Shown here: piece by piece, positions 22,009 to 35,615 of the stretch
Layout: every line of letters starts with the position of its first letter
How positions within the stretch are numbered: position 1 is the stretch's first letter
Assembly: GCF_901709675.1 (NCBI RefSeq)
Contig: NC_051107.1
Location: 1,123,501 to 1,187,500 of the forward strand
From: Syngnathus acus
Lineage: Eukaryota; Chordata; Actinopteri; Syngnathiformes; Syngnathidae
Direction of reading: 5' to 3'
DNA length: 64,000 nt
Program-made: the position numbers and the translations under genes
The notes under the pieces: generated by a model
The model's input: the letters and a program-made list of their open reading frames with translations, nothing else
Database searches by the model: none
Told to the model about the DNA's origin: nothing

Positions 22009-25000
22009 GTAACAAGTTTAGTTTATTTAAGGATTATTTTATTTTATTTTATTTCCAAGGCATGTGCCACTTCATTTTCTTCCTGTGATATTTTGGGGGT
22101 TTTGTTCTTGACAACCACTACGATTTGTTCAGCTTGAGTCTCAGTTTGGACTGTGGAGCCACCAGATGACTTCTTTTTATCTACCCATGTCTACCTTAAC
22201 AAACGGATGGCAAGCCGAATGCGATTCGGTCCCAAAGCAAACGTGGCCACCTGGTTAAGTATTAGCCACGGGTTTCAAGCGGATCCATCGTCCAAGAGAG
22301 AGCGATCTCTCGGATTCGAGTGATTAAGAAAGAGGACTACCTCAAAGCCACTATGTGTAAGTATGCAATTTAAGGGCCATAAATCAACTTTTTAATTAAC
22401 AGGGCACTCTTGCTCCCAGGTTGCCGTGGTGTTGCCATGACAACTGCCTTTACAGGGTGCTGTTATCTGGCTCGCATGCACACGCGCTTGCTCTTCCGTC
22501 GTTTCTTTTCTTTTCCCGAGGACAACTCCTGATCATTTTTCTTTCTGATCACACCTTCCGAGGAAAAACGGGAGGCAAAAACAAGGGGCGGTAGAAGATG
22601 AGGATGGGATTAGTGGGACGGTAGGCATGCGGGACAGAGGCCCAGAGGTTAATGCCGATCTGGCGGCGGCAACCAAAGTGAATGGGGACAGGACGCTGGG
22701 GGTGGAATTGGTAGAAAATAACAGCACATCAGATGTTCAGAACCCGAAATTGCTTTCCCCATCTGGGGTGATGGTGTCTGTGTGAGAATTGCAAAGTTTT
22801 GGCGCAGCCACTCCGCCAACCAATTAACATCTTTGTAAAGCCAGAATGCAGTTGGGGGGGTCACACAGCTCGGATGCCAACTGAAACGGAGAACAAAGAC
22901 TCCATTGCCCCAAATTGGCCAGTTCTGGCTTTTTTTTTTATTTATTTTTTTTTATACAAGAGCTTTTTATGCCAACGGTCAAGACACTAATGTAGTGTTT
23001 GATCTGATTAATGCTCATGACGACAAGTCATTTTAAAGACAAAACTGCCCAAACCAGGGAAACCAAAAATTTGGAATTGCAGACAAGACGAGGGTTGGTT
23101 TATGTAACGGTCGCTCCCCAAGGCTTGAGGGCAAGAAGAGAGACTCTGTAAAATGCACCAAAACACACACACAGCAAAGTGTTCTCTCTTTCTGACGACT
23201 TGGTGTTTTTTAGCACTCCATCCAGCCCAGTAGCCGGAACAAAGTGAAAGTAGACTGACCTCAATATGAAAGGACATTTGAGGAGAGGGGGGAACAGAAA
23301 TGTCCCTCTAACATGAATCTTCTCTCGGAATTATGTCAAGATCTACGATGACGTTCACACGTTTGACGGACGACCTTCAGGCCTCTAATCAATTGCACGG
23401 ATTTATCTTGCCCTTATTGCTCTGTAAAGTTGACAAGCCTTCAAATAAGCACCCATCCATTTTCTATTAAGGGGGGTTCGCCTCGTGCGGCGTGCTCGCG
23501 TTGTAACGAGGTCACCACATGATGATCCTTGAGGTTTTCGTTTCACGGCCACAAGCGTTAACGAAGCGGTCGGTTGCGGGAATGGAAAAAAAAAATCTTC
23601 ACGCTGATTAATACTCTGCGGACGTCTTTTGATTTGGGCTCAGTAATAGGACAGTGTGGGGCGGGCACTTCTTCCAATTAGGGTTTAATTCACTTTAGCG
23701 ACTCGAAGGCTCATCCCAAAACCAAAGAGGACATAACTGTAGTAGATGCATAAAATGAAACGCCAAGAGAGACTAGCTCGTCGAGTTGCGTTCTTATTTT
23801 GGTAGAAAGTCTGCTGTTTCATTCACGACTTCTTAAAACTTCTCGTTTCTAATTCTTTGTTTCTAACTCAGATTGACAAACCTACCAAATTTCATGTAGC
23901 CAAGCCAAACTGCCTACAGTGACAAAGATACAAACCTCCACGAGGCACCGCGCCAAATTCTGGGGTTCAAGCTCGGTCATTTCCAAGCAAGAGTAAGCCC
24001 TAAACGTTGACGAGACTGAGCAATTTCAAGAAGGCCCTAATGAATCAAAGCACTTTGCATTCACTTCACATTTGAGAGCATGGGAGGTGAACGGCACGAA
24101 TGATAAATAGGAGGGATGGAGTGTGAAACGGGAAATTTGGGAGTCAGACTGGAGGGAAGATGATGTAGAGTCACGGGGAAAGTGATTACTGTGGGAGAGA
24201 AGAGAAGGCAGGAAAGAAAAAAAAAAAAAAAAACGAGGTGCATTGTGGGAGAGTGGGACGATCGACTACGAGGGGGTAATAAAGACAACTGAGGAGGCGC
24301 TAGAATGCCTCTGCTGCCCCAAAGAACCTACCTGGAGAGTGGCCGATGAGCCACTTAGCATTCCAACAAGGTCCACAACTAATGAGCACAATAAATAGGC
24401 CGAGGTTCGAGGATGATCACAAGCCTTGAGATCATTTTCAAAGTGGTGCCCTTCAGAAGCAAATGCTTAACATTCTATTAAAATGAGAAAGGCAAAGAAT
24501 CCACCCATCCTCCACTTTGCTCACATGGAGAAGAGTTAAAGAACCGCTAGCAGGCACACTAAAAAATGTCCAAGACGGTGTAAATGTCCAACTTGTCTGG
24601 AGAACAAACCGGCTGCTCGAATCTTTCGCTTACACCTCCGCGTTAAACAAGAGCGATTAAAGAAAGACATCCGCAGCCTTGACGGGTCGATGGCAAGAAT
24701 ACAGAAATGCCAATATTCAGACATCCTCATATCAAGTCCGAAAACGGACGTGGAGTCGTCCGCCAATCAAGCGCCTGGTCATTCACCACCAACAAAAGGC
24801 CCACTAGAAAAAAGGGCTCAATAAAACGTAATGCACTAACAAAAAGTAAAAAATTATATTGGATTGGGACCACTGACAAGTAGTAAGCATTTATAGGCCG
24901 CTCATTGATATTATAATTAGACTTTATTATACATATTTGCTCATCTTCTATTGCCTCATTTCTATTGGCTTCACACTCCCGAGAGAAACAAATAATCAGC

Positions 25001-27160
25001 GAACGTGATTTCCATCGATGAATGTCCTTCACACTCGCCTTTATCGAAAGAGATGGGAGGAAATTGGGTTAAGACCCAGGAGGCAACTTTTGTGTTTTGC
25101 AGACGGAGAAGGTGGCGAGGCTCGGCGTGCGTTTATCGGCCATAATGCAGCGATGTGTGTCATATAGCATCATGTTCACTGGCGCTCTTTCACCTCTCTC
25201 ATTCTTCTGCATCCCTAGCGCAGATAAGAGCCCGAGGCATTTCCGCACTAATGGCGCCCGCAAATCTGCCCCCGAGGACCTCCGCCAAGGAGTCGGCGCA
25301 AAAGGCCAAGGACACGGCGGTGATGCATAAGATGAAAAGGAGACGGTAATATGATGAGGATTCCAAGTAGCCTTCTGTGTCTTCCTGGGAATGCTTCTCC
25401 TTGTGGCTGGGTGAGTTCCGCAGATGACACAGTCCAAGTCGGCGTGTAATCCTCCAACTTGTGCGCATGCATAATTCAGCCCGTCACTGCTGCCTCATCC
25501 TGCGCGCCTCCCTGCAGGTTGTAGTCGCCCCTTGATCACAGGAACATCACCCTGGACGGCGCTCGGCAGGTGATTGCCACGTGAGCATGCGATGGCGAGC
25601 CGACGTGGGGGGAGAAAGAGGATAAATATGTGGGGAAGAAGCAGAGGCTGGGGTACACACATCACTGGGTCCCGCTGATCTGCTTCTCTGTCTTCCTGTC
25701 ACCGCCTGAGGCGTCGAGGGTCCGGCATGCCGTCTACACGGGAGTGGCGGCCCCCAAGAGAGCGTCCGCACATGCTCCGAGTAGCTTTGAGTAATCAGGA
25801 AAGAGACAGCTCGAATGGTGTGAGCACTCTGGAATTCAGATTATGTAATCCATATGAAAACGCCTCTGTCAGCTTTTTTTGCTTTTGTGTGTCAGTGGTT
25901 CATTTAGTCAAGACATGGCACACACGCAAAAGACATTGCAGGACAGCAAATAGACGGCAATGTAAAGACTGCCGATCCTCGCTGTGGTTTTTTCCCGCAG
26001 AGGTCGAACGTGGGTCACCTTGTTCATTGTGACCACCCTGCTGCGGGCAATGACGTCTCCTCGCTGCGATCCCGATGTCCTTTCACTCGGCCCCCGCAAA
26101 AAGTCTGCAACCTCCATCTTGCGAGGTCACGGAGAGACTTTGTTACTATTCCAAGTACAAGGGAAATTTTAAACTATATTGTGTTAGTAGGGCCCATAAA
26201 AATATAGAGACGATCAATATGAAACTGGCAAAAATAGCGGAGTTGAAGTGCGTGTATTGATTAAAATGTAAGGAAAAAATAAACAAGTGGCAAACTTCCT
26301 TTATGTTAGCAAAGCTGAGTAAGACTTTTTCGTGGGTTTCCTTATGATAGACATACCTGACAAATTTGATGTTGCCAAGTTTTTAAGGGGGGTTCCATCC
26401 ACAATTTTCCTGCATGCTAGGCACTAAGAATCCAATCTCTGTCGGCCAAACACAGCTCAAGCAACTCAGACGTAAATGCCCTTCATTTGTGCGTGACTGA
26501 CCAGAGAATGCAAGCGTTATTATTCCTTCCACTGTAACAAAAAAAGGAGTCGAGTGGGACGGAGGAAAAGATTGCAACCCTGAAAGCATTTCTGTGGCTC
26601 TGGGGCATAAAGCAGCAGCGAGCGTTGTATTAATAGAAAAGAGACTGTCATCCGTGGAAAACAAACAAGGCGACTTGTATGAGATCCTCCATGAACGGTT
26701 TACCTTGTGCGTGCCACAAACATGAGGCAAACGATTGTCGAACGAGTCCAGGTAAAACACCGAGGTAATCAGATGCCACCTGACCGAGCGATACTGTAGT
26801 GCGGAGTGGCTGAAGTTACAACACAAGCCCATTAGGTCGAATGAAAGGCCCAATTATCTGGATTTCTGCTAAGCCAGGTGCGTGATGTGATGGCCGCGAT
26901 GGTTTTTGACAGAATGACAATGTGGTACGCACAAGCTTTGTATCGTAGCTGCTGAGCATGGACGGAATTCTCCCAAATGAGCCGCCACCAGACAGATGAG
27001 CGTCGCTAAACTGACCAATTAATCGGCACTTGGTATCGGTATCGGCGACTACTCAAGATTTTAGTAGTCTTACAGGTGTATCAGTCTGAAAAAAAAAAAG
27101 TGGTATCGAAGATCCCTAGTAAAAATTACATAAAACATTTGAACAGTTTTTAATTAATTT

Positions 27161-27248
27161 ATTTCTGCTGAGGGAATTCCGAAATATTTTATATTTATAA
27201 ATGTATTTCTGTTGAGGGAATTCCGAAATATTTTATATTTATAATTTG
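27161..27248. repeat. 44-bp direct tandem duplication
   Basis: A unit beginning ATTTCTGCTGAGGGAATTCC recurs 44 bp later with a single change (GCTG to GTTG), followed by the same ATATTTTATATTTATAA. It lies in AT-rich intron DNA. Confidence 0.85.
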
Positions 27249-28256
27249 TTTTATAATTTTTTTTATTTATAAATTTATATATACTTAACATTAATATTTT
27301 TAAACATATCGCGATATACTGTGACGTGAATTCATACTTCCAACTCTGTGGCAACCGTTTGGGGAAAGCCAACAAGCATTCCCGAACAATCCTAGACTTC
27401 TACGACCAAATTGGCTTCAAAAGTGTGACGATTTTAAAGCATTAATGACGTCTGTCATGTCGGTATTGCCACCCTGGATTGCCTCCAAAGAAGCGAGCTG
27501 AAAGGCACTGCCAAGGACGCATCGCCGTATTCAATGTCAAAACAAGGCCGCTTTGACGGCGGGCAGTGATGGATGGCTCAAGTATGGGGAGAGGCAGCGG
27601 CGGACGGGATCCGAGCTTTATGATTCCTGAAAAGATGAACGAAAATACACTCTGACCGTATTGCTCGAGGACCCCCCTGTGGGATCCCGACAGCAAAAGG
27701 GGGTGCAAAGGCCACGGTACCAAGCATTAATCCGGTTAGTGGGGATGGATTCAAAGATGATTAGTCGGTGGGGGAACGGAAATAAAAAGCCAGCGTAAGG
27801 ATGTGAGAACAATGAATAGACGAAAAGAACTCAGCGAGGAGTACGAAGACGTGGCAATGAAAAGACGAGCGTCCCGTAACATGTAATGTCTTCAACGCGG
27901 GCGGTCATATCCTCTTTTGCTTCCTTCTCTACCTCCTCCTCTCTTCCAAGCTGGCCCGATGGAGTGTGTTAATCTCCTTCAAGGTTGGGTAATTACAGCA
28001 GAAAAAGCCCTTGCTCAACAGAAAGCGCATTCAGGTTATTATTGAGAGCCCCCCCTATTGTTGATTCACCTATTCATAATTAGGACACTCCAATTACCAG
28101 CCCGTTTCCTTCCTCTGGCCGTTTTGCTTTAATTAGATTGCTTTGCTTTCAAGCCGCAATATTGACGAAACAAAGCAGTATCAAATAGCTTGACTGAGTG
28201 GGAGAGCAGAGGTTAAACTCGGCATTAAACTAACGCAACATTGTATCGTTGAGAAG

Positions 28257-28438
28257 AAAAAAAAATCTTCCTTACAAATTTCAGTACGATGTATTGATTA
28301 TTGTATTGCAGTGTATTGTTTACTTTTAATTGTGTATGCTAAAAAAAAATCTTCCTTACAAATTTCAGTACGATGTGTATTCCGGTATTTATTTATTTTT
28401 TTAAACATTTTTGTTTTTCTTTTAATTGTGTATGCTAA
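28257..28438. repeat. diverged tandem duplication of about 84-98 bp
   Basis: The block AAATCTTCCTTACAAATTTC plus AGTACGATG occurs at about 28263 and 28347. The block CTTTTAATTGTGTATGCTAA occurs at 28323 and 28419, in the same order. Two tandem units have diverged in the middle. Confidence 0.8.
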
Positions 28439-28732
28439 TTTATGTTTGAACGGCGAAGTTGAAAGGCACCTTATAAATAAAATTTTGTCGACATACAACG
28501 CTTACTATTTTTGCTTCATATGGGGAAAACTTCCTGTGTCCATATATGGTTCAACTCGTTTTTTTTCCCCACCAATCAATATTGGTCTGTCCCTACATGG
28601 TGTTATTGTTACAAATTATAAACCAATTTAAAGCTTTCACAGAAAATCTATTAAACTTTGACACTTGATTTTTTTTCTGTAAAACTGCTTTTTTACCTCA
28701 TAACTGGAAGGTCTGGATTTTTTTTTATTTTT

Positions 28733-28787
28733 ATAATATATATATATATATATATAATATATATATAATATATATAATATATATAAT
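28733..28787. repeat. (AT)n microsatellite
   Basis: TATATA repeat with phase slips (ATAATATATA). Confidence 0.9.
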
Positions 28788-30713
28788 GACCCACTGTACC
28801 GACTATCGCTGCTGTTTACATTCTGAGTTGCAGCTATTGTACCGTACACATTTGTATCGTTATAACTCCACTTGCTGATAATTGATAAGCTCCAGGGGTT
28901 CTTCCTGCATATAATTCACTCGACCGACTCTTGCTGCTGTTCCCGTTTGCATCCTGATACTGTATATTTACTGCATAAACAAGTTCGCCATTACCAAGGC
29001 TAAGTCAATTCTATTCTATTGTTAAGTCCTGAAGCAACACGCGTATCCATAAACAAAGGCAGAGGTGCTTAACTTAAATCTTGAGGAACCAACTGTGCAC
29101 AGGGCTTTTGTAGTGACAAGTATCCAAAATAAATTTTCAGCTGACACCCGAGAAATACAAATATGCTGAGCCGTCCTCTTTGGAAGGCTTCATTTGGAGC
29201 ACAATCACTTTGTCCCACTGGTCTAATTGTAGTAAAACCTCATTGACTCCAACCAAACTAAGCAGTTTTGGGTTCCGGATGCAACTGCAGTCAGTCTGCT
29301 CCTCCCCTTGTTGGCGTGGTGCTAACTCCCCGCTGAACGGCAAAGTTTTCATTAATGCATCCGCCTCGACATTTCATTACGACAACCTCGTTTTCTCGGA
29401 GGGTAGCCTGACACAGCATGTTACCACAGCCGGAGGGACGCAACTAAAGAGCCGAGGTGATAAGAGGAAAAGGAGGCAGGAAGCCGCACCAGCCGCTACA
29501 CCAAGACAAAGGCCAACCGTGACTTCAAACGAGGAAATAAAAGCAAACATCTCAGCTTTTTTTTTTCTTCTCCAGGAGGTCTCAACGGGTTAATTAGAGC
29601 ACACAGACTCCCATCTCAGCTGCCTGCAAGTTGCAAACTATGCATTAACAACACACCCACCAGCGCGCACAAAACAAACAACTCGGGGCAGGGCTCGAAC
29701 TGTGCGACATCAAACAAGATCACCGTCTGTCTGGCTCGCTGCTCTCAGGTTAGCTCAAGTCACAAAGCTGGCGGTCAAAGTCAAGCCGGCTCAACTCGGC
29801 GCGAGCGGAGGGCGGTCGGGTGTTGTCATCGGAGGTGTCGCCGACCAGCCTTCCTGCGGCGGTGAGATTAAAGCTGGCAGCGGCTGTATCTGGCAGAATT
29901 TATTTTTTTTTCATTTGGAGACGACTGGGCAAAAGCTCAAAAGCTTGTTAACTGGTGCACCTCGCCATTGCTTAGAGAAACATCCACGATATAAAGTGAA
30001 AAGACCATTGGAGGTCTCAATATGACTGCACACAAGTAGCGTAGACGCAAGACAGATCTGACGTCGAACACGATGCTTTGAAAAAATGTGATATAATTTT
30101 CAGGATAGAAAAACAAGGAAGTATGTATGTAGGTTACAACCACAATATCCCAGTGACAAGGCAAAACAAAAATGCTAACTTGCGCATAAAGCAGAGCAAA
30201 AAGACAACCATTCTGAGATCAATATTCTAATTTTGTGGGACACCCCATCCCAGGGACCTGAACCATGAGTGTTGTTAAACAATGAAAAAGATCTATTGAT
30301 TGTCTCTTTTATGCAGCCAAATGTGTTTATTTCTTAAATTTATAAAGGCTGTTCCTGGCTGACGTAGGGTGTAGCATACAGAAATTATTTTACGGTTTCC
30401 AGTCTGTCTTAGCGAGTCGATTTTCTCTCCGTTAGTTGGCATACAATTTTTTACACAATGTTAGTTAAGCTATGATTTAATGCGCTTTCCAGCTATAAAT
30501 CTGTGAAAAGTGTACTCAATCACCCAAGCACCTAATGAGGGTGCTAAACACGCTAGCTGGGTCAACCTTAGGGTTAGGTTAGCAATTAGCATAGCTTGTA
30601 GCTTAATCGCTGCTTATTGGTCTTAGGTGCAACGCCACAACAAACGAGCTTTAATGACTCTTATGCCAATATTTTCTAAAATAATAAACCAGTGAATTAA
30701 AATTGCCACACAC

Positions 30714-30902
30714 CTTCTCCTTCCTCTGCCGGCACCCTTCCTCGGCCGTCACCAGCGTTTTGTAGTAGTTGCTTCGCTCGGCCGTGAAGTGGACCTTGGA
30801 GAGGGCGTTCTCTACCAATGCCACCGACAGGTTGACGCCTTCGATGTGCAGCCAGCCGATGAAGTTGCCCGCTTTGTCCATGTTCTCCACTTCCACCTCC
30901 AC
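30714..30902 (-). CDS. snd1: snd1 exon: fourth SN-like domain
   Basis: Exactly 63 codons, phase 0 at both ends, acceptor GGTTCCAG, donor GTGTGT. The peptide is [20 protein letters not shown] then [40 protein letters not shown] and KEK. Human SND1 has [20 protein letters not shown] and [20 protein letters not shown]. This is the core of the SN4 fold. The preceding exon in the mRNA is 31.7 kb away at 62570-62679; the intron between them houses lrrc4. Confidence 0.96.
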
Positions 30903-33285
30903 CTGGAACCCAACAGGGAGGAAAACATTGTTCAGAGATCTACAGCGCAGATTAGGTGTGAGGTGTCATTACAAGGAATCAAGTGCAGATGCTATCTCGA
31001 AGGAGTTGGCAGTGTTCCTCATTGGAGCTTGCCATTGATTCTCTAATATGGATTTTCCCGCTGTGCTTTGTCATCACCAAAATGAACCTTTTGTTCGCAA
31101 CATCTGCTGATATTTAGGGGTCAAAGCATGAGCAGCATGGAATTATTGTGGCATATGCGGTGTTTTTTGCAACGTAACTGCTCCGCAATTAGCCACTTGC
31201 AACTCATAACAAAATTTGTGCCTATTCAGACCAATTATCTATTCATTTGCCTTCGACCGGTGATGGGCGAATGGGTGGAAACAGCACAAAAAAAAAGTTT
31301 TTTTTTTTTTTTTCCTGCAGTCAGCGAGAAAGCGAGAGGGCAGGTGCGTCGGCGAGATAGGAGGCCGAGTCCAGCGATTAGGAGCGCCGCCGGTTAATGC
31401 CGTGGCCACGGGGGAAATCTGCCAAGAATTAAGTTTGTAAACTGCTCGGCCTCGTCCGCCGCTCCCAGAAAAAAAAAGTTTATTTAACGCAGGCATAATC
31501 TGAGGCATCAAACTTGACAGCGTGGCAATTTCATTCGGGAATCGCTCGGCTTTTCTGATCCGGGTCAGATCACCTCAACAGACATCAAAGAATTGAAAGC
31601 GTACTCAAACCTTATCGACCTATGAATATTTCTGTACTCCCCCTCCACTATGAAGACTCTTCAGCACTCTGGGCGCAGTGGCAGTTACATAACTAGGCCA
31701 TTAGGAATGAACTCGTCCACAGAGCGCCGTCAAACGGGGGAATTGAAGGCAAGAAAAGGTTACCGGCTAAAGGCTAAAAGATGGAAGGGGGAATAGACAA
31801 AGGAAATGATTAGTAGCCGTATGTTATGCCATGTAGCCTAGCATAAGCGCCAAAAGCGCGTTTTACCAAAAAGGGGTACTTTCTTAATTCATCTTGCCTT
31901 TTAATAGCTAAATATAACAGCGAGGAAGTCGCGAGGCGGCCTAGAAACTGCTTTGACTGGAGCCCAGATGGCTCCCAGTAGAGGCCCACTCTGTCGAGCC
32001 AAGATGGCTCCCGTCGGAACCCAAATGGGCTTCGGTAATCTCATAAATGCCGGGATTGTGTCGACACGGCGGATGGAAATGAGGCGACAGAGGGGACAAA
32101 AAAAGAAGAAAACACACAAAGTTGGAAGGGTGCGAGTGTGTGCACAATATCGTACCAGAGCTTAACCGGAGCCCCAAGGTCATTGTTTAAAACGGCGGTT
32201 GATTTAATTCACTTAACTCTTTGGAAGTGAATGAAAATAAAAAAGTGAATGAATAAATAAAAAAAAAACTGCAGTGGGTGACACCTGGTCAGAGCCAAAA
32301 GTTGCACTAAAACAAATTGAAAGCATGCAGCAGGATTGCATTTCAGAAATTAGTGTTGTTCACCCACAAACAAAAGTACAGCTGGGCCTTGAGATACGAC
32401 TAACCCGGATAACAAATTTGGTTTCGGTTGAATGACTTTCTCTACTGCCCCTAGTGGCCAAAATATGCATGCCAGAAGGAACAGCACAATGAATGGAATT
32501 AAACAATTAAATTATGATGCTGATCATTTCTTTACATGGAACCACTGCGCTGCATCTCCTACTTAGCTTGCAAAACCAAACCAACAGTGTGCGTATATAG
32601 ACATACAAGCGCAGGCTTCTGTTAAATGAGACATTTTTAGCCCTGCAGCAGCACACGCCATCGCAGCCTTGATCAGATTTCAACCCAAATCAATATCTTG
32701 TAAAGGTGTCGCTTGCTGCGAGGAGATAATTAATCAAAGCTCAACCGCAAACAAAATCAAACTGTCCGAGGCGACGGATGAACGTGGGTGGGGTTGCTGA
32801 AGGGGGGAGGGTAGAAATCAATTAATGCCTGACTATGACTGTGAAATCAAACGTGATTTTTTTTCCAGATAGGGAAGACCGATTTTGGCTCCAAAGTTGG
32901 AGTCAATTGGTACCAGAGTGCTCCTCCTACATTTTCCAACATGGGCCGAAAAGGCTCCAGAGTACAGCAAGTGCGAGCCAAAATGGATGCTTGAAACCAA
33001 AATGGATGACTTGTACAATTCCGAGTGTGCGTCCTTGAGATTTTTTCATCTTATGAAATAAATGAACGCCGCATTTTGTGTTGATCAGGTGAAACTGACT
33101 GTGAGCCTTGTATATTCTTTCCTCTTTTTTTTTTTTGGAAGACCTGAAAAGGTTAACCGTCACAATCAGAGGTCTACAAATAAAAATCACCGGTGAGCTA
33201 CACATGAATGAATCAAACAAACCACCATTGATCGCTTAATGGCATTGACCGGGAATGAATGTCAAGACCATGTTAATGGAGCTTG

Positions 33286-34398
33286 TACCGTATTTTCCGC
33301 CCTAAAAGGCGCACCGGGTTATAAGGCGCACCTTCAATGAACGGCCCATTTTAAAACTTTGTCCATATATAAGGCGCACCGGATTATAAGGCGCATAAAA
33401 TAGAAGCTATACTGCATCAAACTGAGGTTGACTAGGGTTGCGGTATGCATCCACTAGCCAATAACCAACGAGCCCTCTGTAAACAATCGCGTTTCTCAAA
33501 CGATCTCCTATAAAATGATCAGAACTGACTAAAGTTCGATCTAACGCATTGGTACTACTTACCTATGTTTCCCTTCCATATCGATCCGTAGATTTACTCG
33601 AAACATTAACAGAGCAGCCTATTTTGACATGAAATAGCCTGGTATGTATAGCAGCTATCGCAATAGCATTAGCCATCCGCAAAGTCCCACGAGCCTCAGC
33701 TCGCAATCTCCCATGAGCCTCAGCAAAGTGTAAACAATCGCGTTTCTCAAACGATCTCCTATAAAATGATCGGAACTGACTAAAGTTCGATCTAACGCAT
33801 TGGTACTACTTACCTATGTTTCCCTTCCATATCGATCCGTAGATTTACTCGTAACATTAACAGAGCAGCCTATTTTGACATGAAATAGCCTGGTACGTAT
33901 AGCAGCTATCGCAATAGCATTAGCCATCCGCAAAGTCTCACGAGCCTCAGCTCGCAATCTCCCATGAGCCTCAGCAAAGTGTAAACAATCGCGTTTCTCA
34001 AACGATCTCCTATAAAATGATCGGAACTGACTAAAGTTCGATCTAACGCATTGGTACTACTTACCTATGTTTCCCTTCCATATCGATCCGTAGATTTACT
34101 CGAAACATTAACAGAGCAGCCTATTTTTAAATGAAATAGCCTCGCGGGTACAACAGCTATTCGGTGACGCCCCCTGACTCCAGTTGCCGTAATGTTGGGA
34201 AGCGATGCGACCTTGTAATTTACTAGTCGTACTAAAACGTACTGAAACATTTTGGCAGAGCACTGTGTACAACCAGTATGGATCAACAAATTCATCAATT
34301 GATCCATATATAAGGCGCACTGGCCTATAAGGCGCACTGTCGGCTTTTGAGAAATGTTTAGGTTTTTAGGTGCGCCTTTTAGGGCGGAAAATACGGTA
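33286..34398. mobile_element. MITE with perfect 28-bp inverted ends and internal 251-bp tandem repeat
   Basis: The left end at 33288-33315 begins CCGTATTTTCCGCCCTAAAA. The right end at 34369-34396 is its exact reverse complement over 28 bases. TA is duplicated outside (33286-33287, 34397-34398). Just inside each end are further copies of TATAAGGCGCAC, in the same orientation on both sides. There is no coding capacity. The TATAAGGCGCACC end is familiar from fish MITEs. The TA target fits a Tc1/mariner-like mobiliser, but the autonomous partner is not known to me. Confidence 0.85.
33479..34143. repeat. 251-bp tandem array inside the MITE
   Basis: The unit beginning GTAAACAATCGCGTTTCTCA starts at 33479, 33730 and 33981, an exact 251-bp period. 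The first two copies are full length. The third breaks off near 34143, after about 163 bp. The copies differ by only a few substitutions (for example GATCAGAAC against GATCGGAAC, CGAAACATT against CGTAACATT). The array is therefore recent. Confidence 0.92.
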
Positions 34399-35414
34399 AT
34401 AAAAAAAAAAAAAAAAAAAATCTTGGCTGGTAAAATGAGGTCTGTTCAACTATGTTGTTACCGCATAGTACGGCAAAAGTTGCCATGACAAAATAAGTCA
34501 GGTGGATTTCCACGGATACAAATAAATTTGACATTCAGAATCTGAGAGATTTTCATTCCTCACAATTTGGAGAAGGGATGTTTACCTAACTCAGCCAAAA
34601 ATGGGAAAAGCACGTAGCTGCTACCATGATTCTGCCTGCCAAAGAACAAACATCACAGGAAATAAAATAGGCAAGAGCCTTCAAAGGAGGCGCCGAGGGG
34701 TCTTTGTGATGCCAAATGACCCGTGTGATCTTAATTTTCCCACCTTCTTCCTGCCTTCGCCAAAGCAAAATGACTAATAGTCATCATAGGAGGCGGCCGC
34801 TGAGATCAGTGACAAAGACTAATGGGAGACCTCTTGGCAATATCGAGATTCAGCGTCAGTCAATCTCTGACCTGTCGGATCGATACATAGTTTTATTGGG
34901 TTTTTTTTGTTTTTTGAGGGGGCAGTTCATTAAAATGTAAACAAACATTACGGTAGGAATTTAAAATTCCAGGAGGGTTTCAAAAAAGGGGAAAACCTTT
35001 GTCAGCAAACTAAATCATGCTAAATCTTTTTGGAAATGACTTTATGGATCCTTTGCTAGATGAAATGAAATGAATGAACTGAAGCGACTGCTCAGGGCCT
35101 GGAGAGCCTGGTTATTAAAATCAATAACAGCAATAACTACAATTCCCGCTCAGTTTTTCTCTCGCTCGTTTGCCCTCCCCCCCAGAATGGTGGCAACACA
35201 GTATGTAGGTCGATGATTATTGAGCTACATTTGTAATGTAATAATATTAAATAATTCCTCTTAAGTGGTTTCAGGTTGAGGAAGCACAAATGGGAATTGG
35301 GCTGTGGGTGATTTGAGACTACTGTGATTGAAGCAAGAAAATGAACATAGTTTAGGACTTTTATTAGTATTTGTCTTGAATTTTTCCAGAGATTCATCAA
35401 GGCTTGAAAATCAA

Positions 35415-35615
35415 GCGGTCAAAATTCATCGATTAATCGACAAGTAGGTAGTCCAATAAGTAGTCCAATTATTGTTCGGAGATATTTTTTCCCTTAGGAC
35501 TGTCCGAATCCTCTAATGGCAGCTTTTCGAACAGTAATTTTTGTTTTTGAAGTCATTCATGAAAACAAATCTTTTGTGTTTAATCAAAACAAAACATCTG
35601 CTTTTATTTTGCAAA
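35415..35615 (-). repeat. dispersed AT-rich repeat, copy C
   Basis: On the minus strand it has AAAAGCAGATGTTTTG, a block with AGAGGATTCGGACAGTCC, and ends TGTCGATTAATCGATGAATT. It matches the right half of copies A, B and D. The left half is not found. Confidence 0.5.

Larger units (their letters stand above)
12929..30713. other. 17.8-kb snd1 intron
   Basis: Filled mainly with repeats, listed separately: AT-rich 'CGATTAATCGA' elements at 14430 and 21693, a CA microsatellite at 15081, a LINE at 16655-18965, a G run at 19301, a SINE at 20868 and local tandem duplications at 27161 and 28257. The stretches 22010-27000 and 28850-30700 contain many short ORFs on both strands, but none resembles a known protein and none is flanked by convincing splice sites. 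The stretch 28050-28180 looks unlike its surroundings and is discussed as a possible control element. Confidence 0.5.

Noticed and set aside
29180-29593. 137-codon ORF on the + strand
   Set aside because: No similarity to a known family, no splice context, and it ends in a poly(T)-derived Phe run; probably chance.
33479-34143. Regular repeats that might suggest a CRISPR-like array
   Set aside because: The 251-bp units are contiguous with no spacers, inside a MITE of a vertebrate genome.
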